Assembly (NCBI RefSeq): GCF_009862785.1
Contig: NZ_WWHU01000001.1
Location: 3,782,001-3,846,000 of the forward strand
Direction of reading: 5' to 3'
DNA: 64,000 bases
Source of the DNA: Gordonia sp. SID5947
Lineage (GTDB): Bacteria > Actinomycetota > Actinomycetes > Mycobacteriales > Mycobacteriaceae
The translations under genes were made by a program, and so were the position numbers. This document shows positions 45,001 to 54,319 of the stretch, one piece after another. Below the pieces are notes generated by a model. That model had not been told where the DNA came from. It saw only the letters and a program-made list of their open reading frames with translations, and made no database searches. The stretch's first letter is position 1, and each line of letters begins with the position of its first letter.

Positions 45001-46473
45001 ATGACCGAGGTCGCGCGCCCCGAACAGGAATGCGAGAAGCCCACCGAACGCGACAACTGGTCAGTCGTCGCGTTGGTCAGTCTCGCCGCCGTGATGGCCG
45101 GCCTGAGCCTGACCGGCCTGAGCACTGCCCTTCCCGCAGTGGTGCGGTATTTCGGTGCGGGTTCGGCCGCCGCGACGTGGACGGTACTCGGCCCGATCAT
45201 GACCAGCACCTCGCTGATGCTGGTCTGCGGCAGGATCTCCGATCGCGTCGGGCGGCGCGGGATGTTCCTGCTGTCGATGGCTTTGTTCACGATGACCTCG
45301 CTGGCGCAGGGATTCGCGCATTCGATCGAGGTCCTCGTGGGTCTGCGGCTACTGCAGGCCGTTGCCACGGCCATGCTGGTCTCCAACAGCGCGGCCATCG
45401 TCGGATCTGTGCTGTCGGCACGATCGCTGGGCCTCGGCATGGGTGTCTACCTGGCATGCTGGACGGGGGCCGAGTTGGTGGGCCCGACCATCGGTGGGCT
45501 GATCACCACGGCGTTTGGGTGGCAGTGGGTCTTCTGGGCCAACGTGCCCGCCGCTGCGATCTGTCTGATGGTGGCATTTCCCATCCTGCATCTGCCCCGT
45601 GGCCCCGCTCAGAAGCGCTCATTCGACATACCGGGGACCATGCTGTTCGTCGTTGCCATCTGTGGTCTGGTGACTGCACTGTCCGAGGGCAACGGGCGTG
45701 GTTGGTCGGACCCGGTTGTCATGTGCGCGGTGGTCGTCTTCGCGGTCGCCGGTGTGTTCTTCGTGGTGTGGGAAAGACGTGCGGAAGACCCGATACTGAA
45801 CCTCGGGGTGTTCCGCAGCAGGACCTTCTCTCTGGCCAACCTCGCCGGGATGGCCGCGGTCGGGTCGGTGAGCGCGGTCGTGATCGCGTTGTCGCTCTAT
45901 TTCCAGGTACTCGAAGGGATGTCACCCCTACACGCAGGCATGTCGGTGTTGCCGCTTGCCGTCGGGACGCTCGCCGGCTCGTTGCTCGTCGGGTTCCTCA
46001 CTCGCCGATGGTGGGCCGACGTCATTGCGATCTGGGCTTGCGGGGCAACCGCTCTGGGCCTGGTAGCGGTGCTGGCAGCCATCGCGACGGATCAGCCCGC
46101 TGCTGTCGTCGGCCTGTGCACCTTCATGGTGGGTCTCGGGTCGGGTGCCTTCCTGCCGGCAAATGTGACGATCATCCTCGCCCGAGCAGACCCCGGGCAG
46201 CTCGGCTCGCTCAACGCAATCCGACTGACACTGCAGAACATCGCGTACCTGCTGGGTTCGGCCATCGGACTGGTTGCGCTGACGGCCTCGCTCGGTGCAG
46301 GTGCCAGAGACGCCTTCTTCGCCGGCGTGCCCCAGGATCGCGGGGGCTCGACCGGCGCTCAGCTGGTTGACGCCTACGTCGGCGGCTTCGGGGTGATGGC
46401 CGGTATCTCGGTGTTGGCGTTGATGTTGTCGGTGTTCGCATCTCGAGCCCGGAGGGTGTCCGTCGATCGGTGA
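45001..46473 (+). CDS. MFS transporter, DHA2 (14-TM) family
   Basis: The 490-residue membrane protein has about 14 helices. Markers are ALPAVVRYFGAGSAAATWTVLGPIMTS, RISDRVGRRGMFLLSM in loop 2-3, and GLGMGVYLACWTGAELVGPTIGGLITTAFGWQWVFWANVP (motif C). It could export a toxic intermediate or import the substrate; the family is mostly exporters. No regulator is adjacent, unlike the DHA2 pump at 9291. Confidence 0.88.
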   Translation: MTEVARPEQECEKPTERDNWSVVALVSLAAVMAGLSLTGLSTALPAVVRYFGAGSAAATWTVLGPIMTSTSLMLVCGRISDRVGRRGMFLLSMALFTMTSLAQGFAHSIEVLVGLRLLQAVATAMLVSNSAAIVGSVLSARSLGLGMGVYLACWTGAELVGPTIGGLITTAFGWQWVFWANVPAAAICLMVAFPILHLPRGPAQKRSFDIPGTMLFVVAICGLVTALSEGNGRGWSDPVVMCAVVVFAVAGVFFVVWERRAEDPILNLGVFRSRTFSLANLAGMAAVGSVSAVVIALSLYFQVLEGMSPLHAGMSVLPLAVGTLAGSLLVGFLTRRWWADVIAIWACGATALGLVAVLAAIATDQPAAVVGLCTFMVGLGSGAFLPANVTIILARADPGQLGSLNAIRLTLQNIAYLLGSAIGLVALTASLGAGARDAFFAGVPQDRGGSTGAQLVDAYVGGFGVMAGISVLALMLSVFASRARRVSVDR

Positions 46474-46512
46474 AGACCGTGGCCGAGGTTGTCTTGACTG
46501 GTCGAACAAAAA

Positions 46513-46531
46513 GGACTACTAAATAGTAGTT
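46513..46531. promoter_or_regulatory. ACTACTA-AA-TAGTAGT palindrome with GGACTA motif
   Basis: Perfect 7-bp arms (46515-46521 and 46524-46530) overlap a GGACTA-N5-TAGTAGTT match to the shared motif. It lies 150 bp before the tautomerase-oxidase pair, in the only gap of that unit. Confidence 0.45.
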
Positions 46532-46679
46532 AAAGATCGCGATGTTCGCTCAATCTCATGCCCGACCCGTTCCATGCGGTCCCGGAATGCCGTGGATGAG
46601 CCTCGATGCGTAGATGACTTCTCGCGCATCCATGGTGGCCGGCGACCGGGCGCTCAGCATTCGAGCTCCAGGAGGATCA

Positions 46680-47054
46680 ATGCCCATCGTCACAGTCATC
46701 GGTCGACGTCCCGCCGGTGGTGCGACGGCCGCGACAATACGAGCCATTGCGGAGGTGGTCGGCGCTGGTCTGGGCTATGAAGCGCGCGACGTCACGACGT
46801 TCTGGATCGAACCGGCCGAGCACCTGGAGTACGGTCTCACCCTCGCCGAGCGAACAGACCACACCCACGCCCCAGTGGTGCGCATCGAGTCGGCCCCGAA
46901 GGAGCAGGAGGCGGTCGCGGCACTCCTGCATGAAGTCGGGCGTGTCCTCAGCGAGCACATGCATGTCCCCACCACACAGCCCTTCGTCAGTTTCCATCCG
47001 CTGTCGTTCGGCCATTTCCTTGTCGAGGGCGAAGTCCCGCCACCCGCGACATGA
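46680..47054 (+). CDS. Tautomerase-superfamily protein
   Basis: The 124-residue protein begins MPIVTV, leaving the N-terminal Pro that is the catalytic base of 4-oxalocrotonate-type tautomerases. VRIESAPKEQEAVAALLHEVGRVLSEHMHVP resembles the family's helix with the catalytic region after it. It is longer than classical 62-residue members and so may be a fused or cis-CaaD-like form. ATG follows GGAGGA, and its stop overlaps the next start. It is coupled to a BBE-type oxidase, suggesting it tautomerises that enzyme's imine/enamine or keto/enol product. Confidence 0.77.
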   Translation: MPIVTVIGRRPAGGATAATIRAIAEVVGAGLGYEARDVTTFWIEPAEHLEYGLTLAERTDHTHAPVVRIESAPKEQEAVAALLHEVGRVLSEHMHVPTTQPFVSFHPLSFGHFLVEGEVPPPAT

Positions 47055-48550
47055 CCGACCTACGGGACTCCACAGAGGAGACATGTCCATTGACCATGCA
47101 ATCCGATACGTGTACCCGGGCGGACGCACGAGAACTCACCGAAGCTGTTCCGGCACTTGAATACTTCCAGGGCCGGCTCCTCGGTCCGGATGACGAGGAC
47201 TTCGCCGAACGGCGTCTGCTGGTCGATCGACGGCATGACTGCACGCCGGCGCTCATAGCCGAGTGTGCTTCGGTCGCCGACGTCGGCGACGCACTGCGTT
47301 ACGCGCGGACCGCGGCGCTGCCGGTCGCGGTGCGCAGCGGCGGACACAGTTTCCGCGGTTTGTCGACAGTGGATGACGGCGTCGTCATCGATGTGTCCCA
47401 GCTGCGCGACGTCCATGTCGATGCGGCCCGCCGTACCGCGCGGATCAGGCCGGGAGCCAGGTTGGGCGACATCGCCCGGGCCACTGAGCGTTACGGACTC
47501 GCAGCGGTCACCGGGTCGCTGGCAGACGTCGGATTCGGTGGCCTCGCCAGCGTCAGCGGGCGGGGACCGCTGTCTCGCCGGCACGGACACGCATGTGACA
47601 ACGTGCTGTCCGCAGACCTGATGCTGGCGACAGGTGAGCAGCTGACCGTTTCGGCGACATCCGACCCCGACCTGTTCTGGGCGCTGCGTGGCGCAGGGGA
47701 CTCATTCGGGGTAATCACCTCGTTCGAGGTTGCGCTGCATCCGATTCCGGAGGTCGTGCACACCGGGTCGTTCACATTCGCTGTCGAGACGCTGCCGCAG
47801 GTCGTCGCTCGCCTGGAAGCACGGGACCGGCAGATCTCCGAAGACTGCATGTGGCACGGGCTGCTCATGGCGCCGCCTGGTGGGCAGACCGAGTTCGTGG
47901 TCGAGTACACGCACGTCGGCAGCGCAGACCAGTACGAGTTGGACCTCGATCTACTGAGTTCCATCGGTGTGCCCCTCACCCAGCAACACCGGTCGTGCAC
48001 ATACCCCGAGTTGTTCCATCCCGATGACTCGTCCCCGAACACCGGACCAGATGGGCTCGCGGTATCCACCACGTACTCGCGGGCATACCTGGCCGGATGC
48101 GAGTTCGACACCATCAGCGCCCCCGGATTGGCGGATATCCTGCTCGATCTGGCCGGCGAGATGGACAAGGCGCCCGATGCCGTACGCAGTGGCCGCATGG
48201 TCGAGTTCGGGAGCAAGGCCTTCGGCGTCAGCCGGGAGGTCAGCCCGCCGAGCGTCTACCCCAAGAGCGACGGCTACTCCTTGCTCATCCAGGTCTACTA
48301 CACAGATGCCGCGCAGGACGATATCCAGAAACGATTCGCCGACACCGGCATCACACGATTGGTCGCGGCGGGATTGACCAGGGGCGGGATGAACCTCACG
48401 GCGCCGAACTGGACATCGGAACTGACCACGGAGACCGTCCGGGAGATCTTCGGTGACCACTCTTACCGTCGGTTGCAACAGCTCAAGGCGGTCTGGGACC
48501 CGAATGATGTCTTCCGCCGGAGCATCGGTATCCGACCGGCCGGCGGATGA
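47051..48550 (+). CDS. BBE-type FAD-linked oxidase
   Basis: This oxidase is a paralogue of the one at 41199: covalent His in VRSGGHSFRGLST, GFGGLASVSGRGPLSRRHGHACDNVL, and the ending LQQLKAVWDPNDVFRRSIGIRPAGG. The plant-type second Cys is absent, so mono-covalent FAD is expected. The ATG at 47051 overlaps the tautomerase stop; a TTG at 47090, 9 nt after GAGGAG, is an alternative start that would drop 13 residues. Its similarity to the 41199 protein is high enough to suggest gene duplication and substrate specialisation. Confidence 0.87.
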   Translation: MTDLRDSTEETCPLTMQSDTCTRADARELTEAVPALEYFQGRLLGPDDEDFAERRLLVDRRHDCTPALIAECASVADVGDALRYARTAALPVAVRSGGHSFRGLSTVDDGVVIDVSQLRDVHVDAARRTARIRPGARLGDIARATERYGLAAVTGSLADVGFGGLASVSGRGPLSRRHGHACDNVLSADLMLATGEQLTVSATSDPDLFWALRGAGDSFGVITSFEVALHPIPEVVHTGSFTFAVETLPQVVARLEARDRQISEDCMWHGLLMAPPGGQTEFVVEYTHVGSADQYELDLDLLSSIGVPLTQQHRSCTYPELFHPDDSSPNTGPDGLAVSTTYSRAYLAGCEFDTISAPGLADILLDLAGEMDKAPDAVRSGRMVEFGSKAFGVSREVSPPSVYPKSDGYSLLIQVYYTDAAQDDIQKRFADTGITRLVAAGLTRGGMNLTAPNWTSELTTETVREIFGDHSYRRLQQLKAVWDPNDVFRRSIGIRPAGG

Positions 48551-48948
48551 GCATCAGCTTCGCCCCGGAAGCGCGCTGCACGGGGTGCAGAACTCCCGAT
48601 AAGTGCTTTGCCGAATCCCGTCCGGAATCCAGAGTTTCTTTCTAGAATTATGTTCAGCTACTGGGACCTTCCATCACCGGATCGCGGACGACATGTCACG
48701 CGGACGCCGTGGCTGAGCCGGGAACGCCTTGATGCAGTCGGGAACAGCAGCTGGGGGCGGCCCTCGCTACCGAGACGACCGACTCACCGCGAGTGAGCCG
48801 GTGGTCGTAGCGACATGAGGGAATCGTTAGGCGCATCGGGAAATCCTTGGCCGCAATGTAATCCACTTCCTGGACCGTTGTTCCACCCCGCTCGACATGC
48901 CATCGCCGTTGGCGGATTCACGAAAACTGACACCATCTGGAGAGATCA
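48551..48948. promoter_or_regulatory. Intergenic promoter region of the orphan binding protein
   Basis: This 398-bp gap has no recognised gene. It holds TTTCTAGAATTATGTTC (48639-48655), the relative of the motif at 44943, and a small ACTCAC/GTGAG hairpin near 48781-48796. The promoter for the binding protein should lie here. Confidence 0.45.
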
Positions 48949-50646
48949 ATGCCCAAGGGACTGAAGTACAAGCATTGTTCCGGGACCCGGCGTGGGAACA
49001 CGTCGAGGCTCGTGCGTGTGGCGGCGGTCGCGGTGGCGGCGGCATCTGTCGTCACGGCATGCGGCAACAGCAGCGGCGAGACAGCCTCGTCCATGCAGGC
49101 GGAACGGTTGCTGACCATGCCCGCCGCACGTGGCGACATCCCGACCTTCACGTGGAATCTGCCGACCGGCGAGCCGGCGACCCTCTATCCGCCGCACACC
49201 TACGACTACAGCCCGAACACCGTGAACTCGAGTATGTGTGAGGGCCTGATGCGATTCAAGCCAGACCTCACGATGGAGCCGGCGCTCGCCGAGAGCTATA
49301 CCAATCCAGATCCGCTGACCTACGTGTTCAAGATCCGCGAGGGGGTGAAGTTCTGGGATGGTGCGCCGCTGACAGCCGAGGACGTGGCTTACAGCCTCGG
49401 TCAGAATATCGACCCGAATGTTGCCTCGTACTACGAATTGGCCTACCAGGACGTCAAGAGCATCACGGCCACCGGTCCACTCGAGGTCACCATCAAGATG
49501 AAGGTGCCCAGCACGATCTTCCTGCAGTACCTCGCCGGGAATGGAGCGGTCGTATCCGAAGCGTCGTTCGCCCGGGAGAAGGGTACGGCGTACGGGACTG
49601 CATCCGGTGGTCTGATGTGCACGGGTCCGTTCAAGTTCACGAAGTGGATTCCCGGGAAAGAGATCGACATGGAGCGAAATCCGGACTACTGGGACCCGGA
49701 GTACCGAGCGCACAGCGGATCGGTGCGATTCACCTTCATCACGAACGGCAACACGTTGTCTCGGGCGCTCTCCCAAGGTGAGGTCGACGGCTCGTTCATG
49801 ATCCCCGCCGCGACGGCGCCATCCTTGCGAGAAGCCTCGAACGGCAAGTTCTTCAGCTCGACGGCGTCATTGTCGTTTGTGCAGCTCGTACCGGCCGGAA
49901 AGACAGGGCCGATGGCCGACGTCCGGCTGCGACGGGCACTCAGTATGGCCATCGACCGGGACGCGCTGGTCAAGGCTGTGCTCCCCGGCCTGGCGACTCC
50001 GATGAAATGGATGCTGCCGGACGCCGCCATGACGCCGCCGGTGGTCTCCGACGATGTCGCTCGCATCTACCAGGATGGGTTGGATCAAGTCCAATCAGGA
50101 AGCCTCGACGAGGCGAAAAAGCTGGTCCAGCAAGCCGGCGTTCCGAACCGGCCGCTGGTCCTGGCCATCGGTGAGGACTCCGACACCGATCGCAGGGTAG
50201 CGACGATCATCCAAGCGGCCGCGCGGTCGATCGGTGTGGATCTCGAGATCAGGACTGCTACGCAGGCGGCGATGAACACCATGTTCTACGACGAGAAGTC
50301 ACGTGCGGGAATCGATCTGCTGTGGGATCTCGACGGTTTCACGAACACGTCTCCGCTCGGCCTGCTACCGGCCTTCGTCGGACCGACCGCCACTGTCAAC
50401 ATGCTCGGCTTCTCGGACCCGGACGTGGATGCGAACCTCGCCAAAGCGGTGGGTACGACCGACCCGGCGGAGCTGGCGCGCAGCGTCACGCCGATCTTCA
50501 CCAAGATGGCAGACGAGGCCGTCACCATCCCGCTGTTCATGCTGAACTCCAATACGTTCGTGAACAATCGGTTGGCCGGAGCAGCCCTGAGTTCGCCGTA
50601 TTTCAACGGTGCGCCCTGGGCGGCGGCAATCGGCTCGGCGAAGTGA
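48949..50646 (+). CDS. Family 5 ABC substrate-binding lipoprotein without adjacent permease
   Basis: The 565-residue protein has an N-terminal signal with the lipobox VVTAC, followed by TWNLPTGEPATLYPPHTYD and YVFKIREGVKFWDGAPLTAEDVAYSLGQNI, then RRALSMAIDRDALVKAVLPG. It is closely similar to the binding protein at 15495 through its length (shared EPAT-YPPH, YGTASGGLMCTGPFKFTKW, PNRPLVLAIG and the C-terminal ending). No permease or ATPase follows it, so it may use the 15495 importer's membrane complex as an alternative ligand receptor. Confidence 0.88.
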   Translation: MPKGLKYKHCSGTRRGNTSRLVRVAAVAVAAASVVTACGNSSGETASSMQAERLLTMPAARGDIPTFTWNLPTGEPATLYPPHTYDYSPNTVNSSMCEGLMRFKPDLTMEPALAESYTNPDPLTYVFKIREGVKFWDGAPLTAEDVAYSLGQNIDPNVASYYELAYQDVKSITATGPLEVTIKMKVPSTIFLQYLAGNGAVVSEASFAREKGTAYGTASGGLMCTGPFKFTKWIPGKEIDMERNPDYWDPEYRAHSGSVRFTFITNGNTLSRALSQGEVDGSFMIPAATAPSLREASNGKFFSSTASLSFVQLVPAGKTGPMADVRLRRALSMAIDRDALVKAVLPGLATPMKWMLPDAAMTPPVVSDDVARIYQDGLDQVQSGSLDEAKKLVQQAGVPNRPLVLAIGEDSDTDRRVATIIQAAARSIGVDLEIRTATQAAMNTMFYDEKSRAGIDLLWDLDGFTNTSPLGLLPAFVGPTATVNMLGFSDPDVDANLAKAVGTTDPAELARSVTPIFTKMADEAVTIPLFMLNSNTFVNNRLAGAALSSPYFNGAPWAAAIGSAK

Positions 50647-50746
50647 GTGCGAATTGTCGGGAGTGGCGGGAGAGGCCGCACATCGATGCCCGACGCAATG
50701 TGGTCGCAGGTGGATTCTCATTGACATGTGGGCTGACCCACATTAA

Positions 50747-50765
50747 GGTCTAAACAGTGATCCTT
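50747..50765 (+). promoter_or_regulatory. Shared GGTCTA-N5-TGATCCTT motif before the amidohydrolase-Rieske operon
   Basis: GGTCTAAACAGTGATCCTT is the best partner of the copy at 24901-24919. It ends 36 bp before the start of the amidohydrolase operon. Confidence 0.55.
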
Positions 50766-50801
50766 AGTGATCGCATCGAATAGATTCTGGAGCTGGAAAC
50801 G

Positions 50802-52049
50802 GTGGCTATGGATACACGGTACGAAGGGCCCGAACCGCTGATCGGGACGAACCTGGATCATGCGGATCTGCTGCGTCACGCAGGAACGCAGGCGCAGCAG
50901 CGCGGATTCGATGATGTCTTCATCGTGGACGCGGATTTTCACCACACCGAGCGACGATCGTGGGCGGAGATCCTGGAGTACGTTGAAAGCGATGTGCTGC
51001 AGCATTTTCTGAAAGCGGGCGGCCGCGGACAGATGTGGATTCCAGGCCTGCCCGACGGCGGCGTCATCCAGGAGGTCGCCGGTCGTATCCACCCGGCGCA
51101 GTCGTGGGCGGATTCGCGCAACGAACTCACCGCTTCGCAGCGTGATGTGCAATTGTGCCGGGAAGCGATGGATTCGATGGGGAGCAACTTCCTGTCGTTC
51201 TTCCCCGGCTGGTTGCTCGATCTCGGGACGTTCGGTTACGACCTGGAGGTACCGCTGGCGCGAGCGTGGGCACGCTGGGCGACCGAGCGGGTCCTGCCGG
51301 CGGATCCGCGGATCGTGACCTTGCTCCCGCTCCCGCTCGGCAGCCCCGACGAGGCCCTGAAACTCGTAGAAGAGTTCGCGGACAAGCCGGGCGTGCAGGG
51401 ATTCATGGTGACAAGCCTGCGGTACGACCCGCTCTACACGAAGCCGTATGCGAAGTTGTGGCGCGCGATCGAGGAGCGCGGGAAGCTGCTCGGCTTCCAC
51501 GCCAGCTTCACGACGCAGGATCGCCCGGTACGTCAGCTGAACAAGTTCATCTCGGTGCACTCGGTAGGGTTCCCGCTCTTCCAGATCATCCAGACGACCA
51601 ACTGGGTCATCAACGGTATGCCGGAGCGGTACCCGAACCTGAAGATCCTGATGATCGAGGGCGGGCTGGCGTGGGTGCCGTTCCTGATGCAGCGGCTGGA
51701 TCACGAGTACCTGATGCGCCAGTCGGAGGCGCCGCTGCTCAAACGGCTGCCCAGCGAGTACATGCGTGAGTTCTTCTACACCACGCAGCCGCTGGAGGCG
51801 GCGAACCTGGACTATCTGGAGATGACGTTCGACATGATCAACGCCAAGACGCAGGTGTTGTACGCCTCGGACTGGCCGCACTGGGACTGGGATCCGCCGT
51901 CACGGATCTGGGATCTGCCGTTCCTGGACGAGGCCGAGAAGCGGAATATTTTGGGGTACAACGCAAGCCGTGTGTTCAATCTGCCGATTCCGGACACCAT
52001 GACGCAGCCGCCGGCCCCGGATTCTGTCGGTTTGAGCACTAAGGGATAG
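50802..52049 (+). CDS. Amidohydrolase-2 family metal-dependent hydrolase
   Basis: The 415-residue protein has the amidohydrolase-2 barrel: VDADFHH near residue 47, LGFHASF around 230, the LKILMIEGGLAWVPFLMQRLDHEY stretch and the late Asp in YASDWPHWD. It is larger than, and unlike, the hydrolase at 21709. Proteins of this subtype are common in actinobacterial clusters beside Rieske proteins and may be decarboxylases or hydratases of ring-derived acids. The first start is GTG at 50802; ATG at 50808 is an alternative. It opens the 50.8-54.2 kb operon. Confidence 0.85.
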   Translation: MAMDTRYEGPEPLIGTNLDHADLLRHAGTQAQQRGFDDVFIVDADFHHTERRSWAEILEYVESDVLQHFLKAGGRGQMWIPGLPDGGVIQEVAGRIHPAQSWADSRNELTASQRDVQLCREAMDSMGSNFLSFFPGWLLDLGTFGYDLEVPLARAWARWATERVLPADPRIVTLLPLPLGSPDEALKLVEEFADKPGVQGFMVTSLRYDPLYTKPYAKLWRAIEERGKLLGFHASFTTQDRPVRQLNKFISVHSVGFPLFQIIQTTNWVINGMPERYPNLKILMIEGGLAWVPFLMQRLDHEYLMRQSEAPLLKRLPSEYMREFFYTTQPLEAANLDYLEMTFDMINAKTQVLYASDWPHWDWDPPSRIWDLPFLDEAEKRNILGYNASRVFNLPIPDTMTQPPAPDSVGLSTKG

Positions 52050-52433
52050 GTGGGACTGGTGAGCATTGTGAGTCAGCGCACCCGGGTCGGTGTACGCGCC
52101 GAGGTTGCCGACAACAAGCGGATCATGGCGCATGTCGACGGTCGGGAGATCGTGGTCTTCGAGCATCGCGGTCGGTTGTACGGCTTCGAGAACTTGTGCC
52201 CGCACATGGGTGGACCGGTGTGCGAGGGGAAGCTAGCGCCTCGTGTCGAGGCGGTTCTCGACAGCGACGGGGCGGTCATCGAGGAACGCTTCGACAAGAA
52301 CGAATGGCGGATCGTGTGCCCCTGGCACGGAGTCGAGTTCAAGATCGAAGACGGCGTGTGTGCCGCCGATCCGAAGTATCGGCTGCGGCGCATCGAGGCG
52401 AACTATGACGGTGATGACATCTATGTCAGCTGA
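52050..52433 (+). CDS. Rieske [2Fe-2S] ferredoxin-like protein
   Basis: The 127-residue protein contains one Rieske domain with CPHMGGPVCEG and CPWHGVEF (Cys-x-His ... Cys-x-x-His). It has no oxygenase catalytic domain and the insert between the motifs is longer than in typical ferredoxins. It starts one base after the amidohydrolase stop, so it probably forms a complex with it or serves it by electron transfer. A stand-alone partner oxygenase is not visible. Confidence 0.87.
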   Translation: MGLVSIVSQRTRVGVRAEVADNKRIMAHVDGREIVVFEHRGRLYGFENLCPHMGGPVCEGKLAPRVEAVLDSDGAVIEERFDKNEWRIVCPWHGVEFKIEDGVCAADPKYRLRRIEANYDGDDIYVS

Positions 52434-52692
52434 GAACAGATCATCCGAGGGCCAGATCCTCGATCCGGTTGCCGTGCAGGATGCGTTGGTTCGCGCGTTG
52501 CGGGACTATGCGGCGGTCCTGGAGGACCATCCAGAGCTGCAGCCGTTCCGTGACGAGGATCCGTTGACGCAGACCGAAGCGGCGATCGCGGCATCCAGGT
52601 TGCTGGACTGCGCCCAGATCGAGTTCTTCGAACTGGCCATGTTCGACTCCCTTCACACATTGAAAACCCAACGCGGACAATCGAGTCTGTAA
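52423..52692 (+). CDS. Small unknown protein of the amidohydrolase-Rieske operon
   Basis: The 89-residue protein starts at an ATG inside the last Rieske codons (11-bp overlap), a strong sign of translational coupling. It is mostly helical and acidic, with [21 protein letters not shown] and [27 protein letters not shown] recognise no family. By size and position it may be an accessory or assembly subunit for the amidohydrolase-Rieske pair. Confidence 0.7.
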   Translation: MSAENRSSEGQILDPVAVQDALVRALRDYAAVLEDHPELQPFRDEDPLTQTEAAIAASRLLDCAQIEFFELAMFDSLHTLKTQRGQSSL

Positions 52693-52705
52693 TCGAGGAC
52701 GAGTA

Positions 52706-54166
52706 ATGAGCATCGCACAAGCTGGTGTGAGATCCGTGATCGACCGTAACAACCTCTACATCGCCGGGCAGTGGTGCGCTTCTGCCGGTGATGGCACCAT
52801 CGATGTCATCGATCCGACGACCGAGGAGACGATCGGTACCGTCGCCGAAGGCGATCGGGACGACGTGGACAGAGCGGTGCGGGCCGCCCGCGCAGCATTC
52901 GCGGACTGGTCGGCCACTGACGCAGGGCGCCGGGCGGACTACCTGGCGGCGATCGCCGATGGGCTAGAGGCCCGGACCGACGAGCTCGCGTTGCTCATCT
53001 CGCGCGAGGTGGGGACGCCGATGAGGCAGTCCATCGGTTCCCAGGTGGGCGGATCGATTCAGCAGTTCCGCGACGCCGCCGAGCTCGTTCGGGACTATGA
53101 GTTCGACTCCGACATCGGGGCTGCTGTCGTGGCCCGGGAAGCGATCGGGGTGGTGGGCGCCATCACCCCGTGGAACTTCCCCCTCAGCCAGGTGGCTTTC
53201 AAGGTCGCGCCGGCGCTCGCTGCGGGATGCACGATCGTGGTGAAGCCCAGCGAGGTGGCTCCGCTGAGTCTGTACATCCTGGCAGAGGTGTGTACCGATA
53301 TCGGTCTGCCGGCTGGGGTGTTCAACCTGGTCAGTGGCTACGGACCGGAGATCGGCGAGGCGCTGGCCGGGCACCCGGATGTCGACATGGTCACCTTCAC
53401 CGGCTCGACCAGGGCCGGGACGCGAGTCAGCGAGCTGGCGAGCAAGACGGTCAAGCGCGTGACACTCGAGTTGGGCGGTAAGTCGCCCAATGTGATCCTC
53501 GACGACGCAGACCTGGAGACAGCGGTGCGCGACGGTGTCGCGGATGCCTTCTACAACACCGGGCAGACCTGTAGCGCGTTGACGCGCATGCTGGTGCCCC
53601 GTGCGGTGTTGCCCGAGGCGGAACGCATTGCCAAGGAGGCTGTGGAGCAGGTCAACGTCGTGCGGCCGCTCGAGGACGGCGACGGGATCAGCGTGGGCCC
53701 GATCGTCACCAGCAGGCAGTACGAGCGTGTCCGGCACTACATCCGCATGGGTGTCGAGGAAGGCGCTCGGCTGCTCATCGGCGGCGCGGACCGGCCCGAG
53801 GGCTTTGATCGCGGGTATTTTGTTGCGCCCACGGTGTTTTCGGATGTACAGACGGGCATGTCGATCGCTCAGGAGGAGATCTTCGGCCCGGTGCTGTCAA
53901 TCCTTCCCTACGACACCGAGGCCGAAGCGATCGAGATCGCAAACGACTCTGTCTACGGGCTCGCCGGCGGCGTGTGGTCGGCGGACGCCCAGCGAGCGGA
54001 ACGGGTGGCACGCCGGCTGCGGGTCGGCATGGTGCGTATCAACGGCAGCGGCTATGGGACCGGCGTGCCGTTCGGGGGCTATCGGCAATCCGGGAATGGA
54101 CGTGAGAACGGCGTGTACGGCCTGGAGGAATTCCTCGAGACGAAGGCCTTGCTGGCCGACCGCTGA
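52706..54166 (+). CDS. NAD(P)-dependent aldehyde dehydrogenase
   Basis: The 486-residue protein is complete: [56 protein letters not shown] with the catalytic Glu, the nucleophile Cys in [11 protein letters not shown], and [14 protein letters not shown]. It lies 13 bp after the small unknown gene and completes the operon. It probably oxidises an aldehyde formed in that branch. It is only distantly similar to the aldehyde dehydrogenase at 11494. Confidence 0.92.
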   Translation: MSIAQAGVRSVIDRNNLYIAGQWCASAGDGTIDVIDPTTEETIGTVAEGDRDDVDRAVRAARAAFADWSATDAGRRADYLAAIADGLEARTDELALLISREVGTPMRQSIGSQVGGSIQQFRDAAELVRDYEFDSDIGAAVVAREAIGVVGAITPWNFPLSQVAFKVAPALAAGCTIVVKPSEVAPLSLYILAEVCTDIGLPAGVFNLVSGYGPEIGEALAGHPDVDMVTFTGSTRAGTRVSELASKTVKRVTLELGGKSPNVILDDADLETAVRDGVADAFYNTGQTCSALTRMLVPRAVLPEAERIAKEAVEQVNVVRPLEDGDGISVGPIVTSRQYERVRHYIRMGVEEGARLLIGGADRPEGFDRGYFVAPTVFSDVQTGMSIAQEEIFGPVLSILPYDTEAEAIEIANDSVYGLAGGVWSADAQRAERVARRLRVGMVRINGSGYGTGVPFGGYRQSGNGRENGVYGLEEFLETKALLADR

Positions 54167-54319
54167 GTTGTGTCGTCTCCCAATGATGTTTCTGCCGCGT
54201 GATCTCGCGAGTCGCGACGATCTGTAGGCACGGGAGACACACCCGAGTTCAATCCACTGGAAACTGCTGCCGGTAGGGCGTCACTCGATGCTCTCCGATG
54301 CGGTGAGGAATGCGATCAG

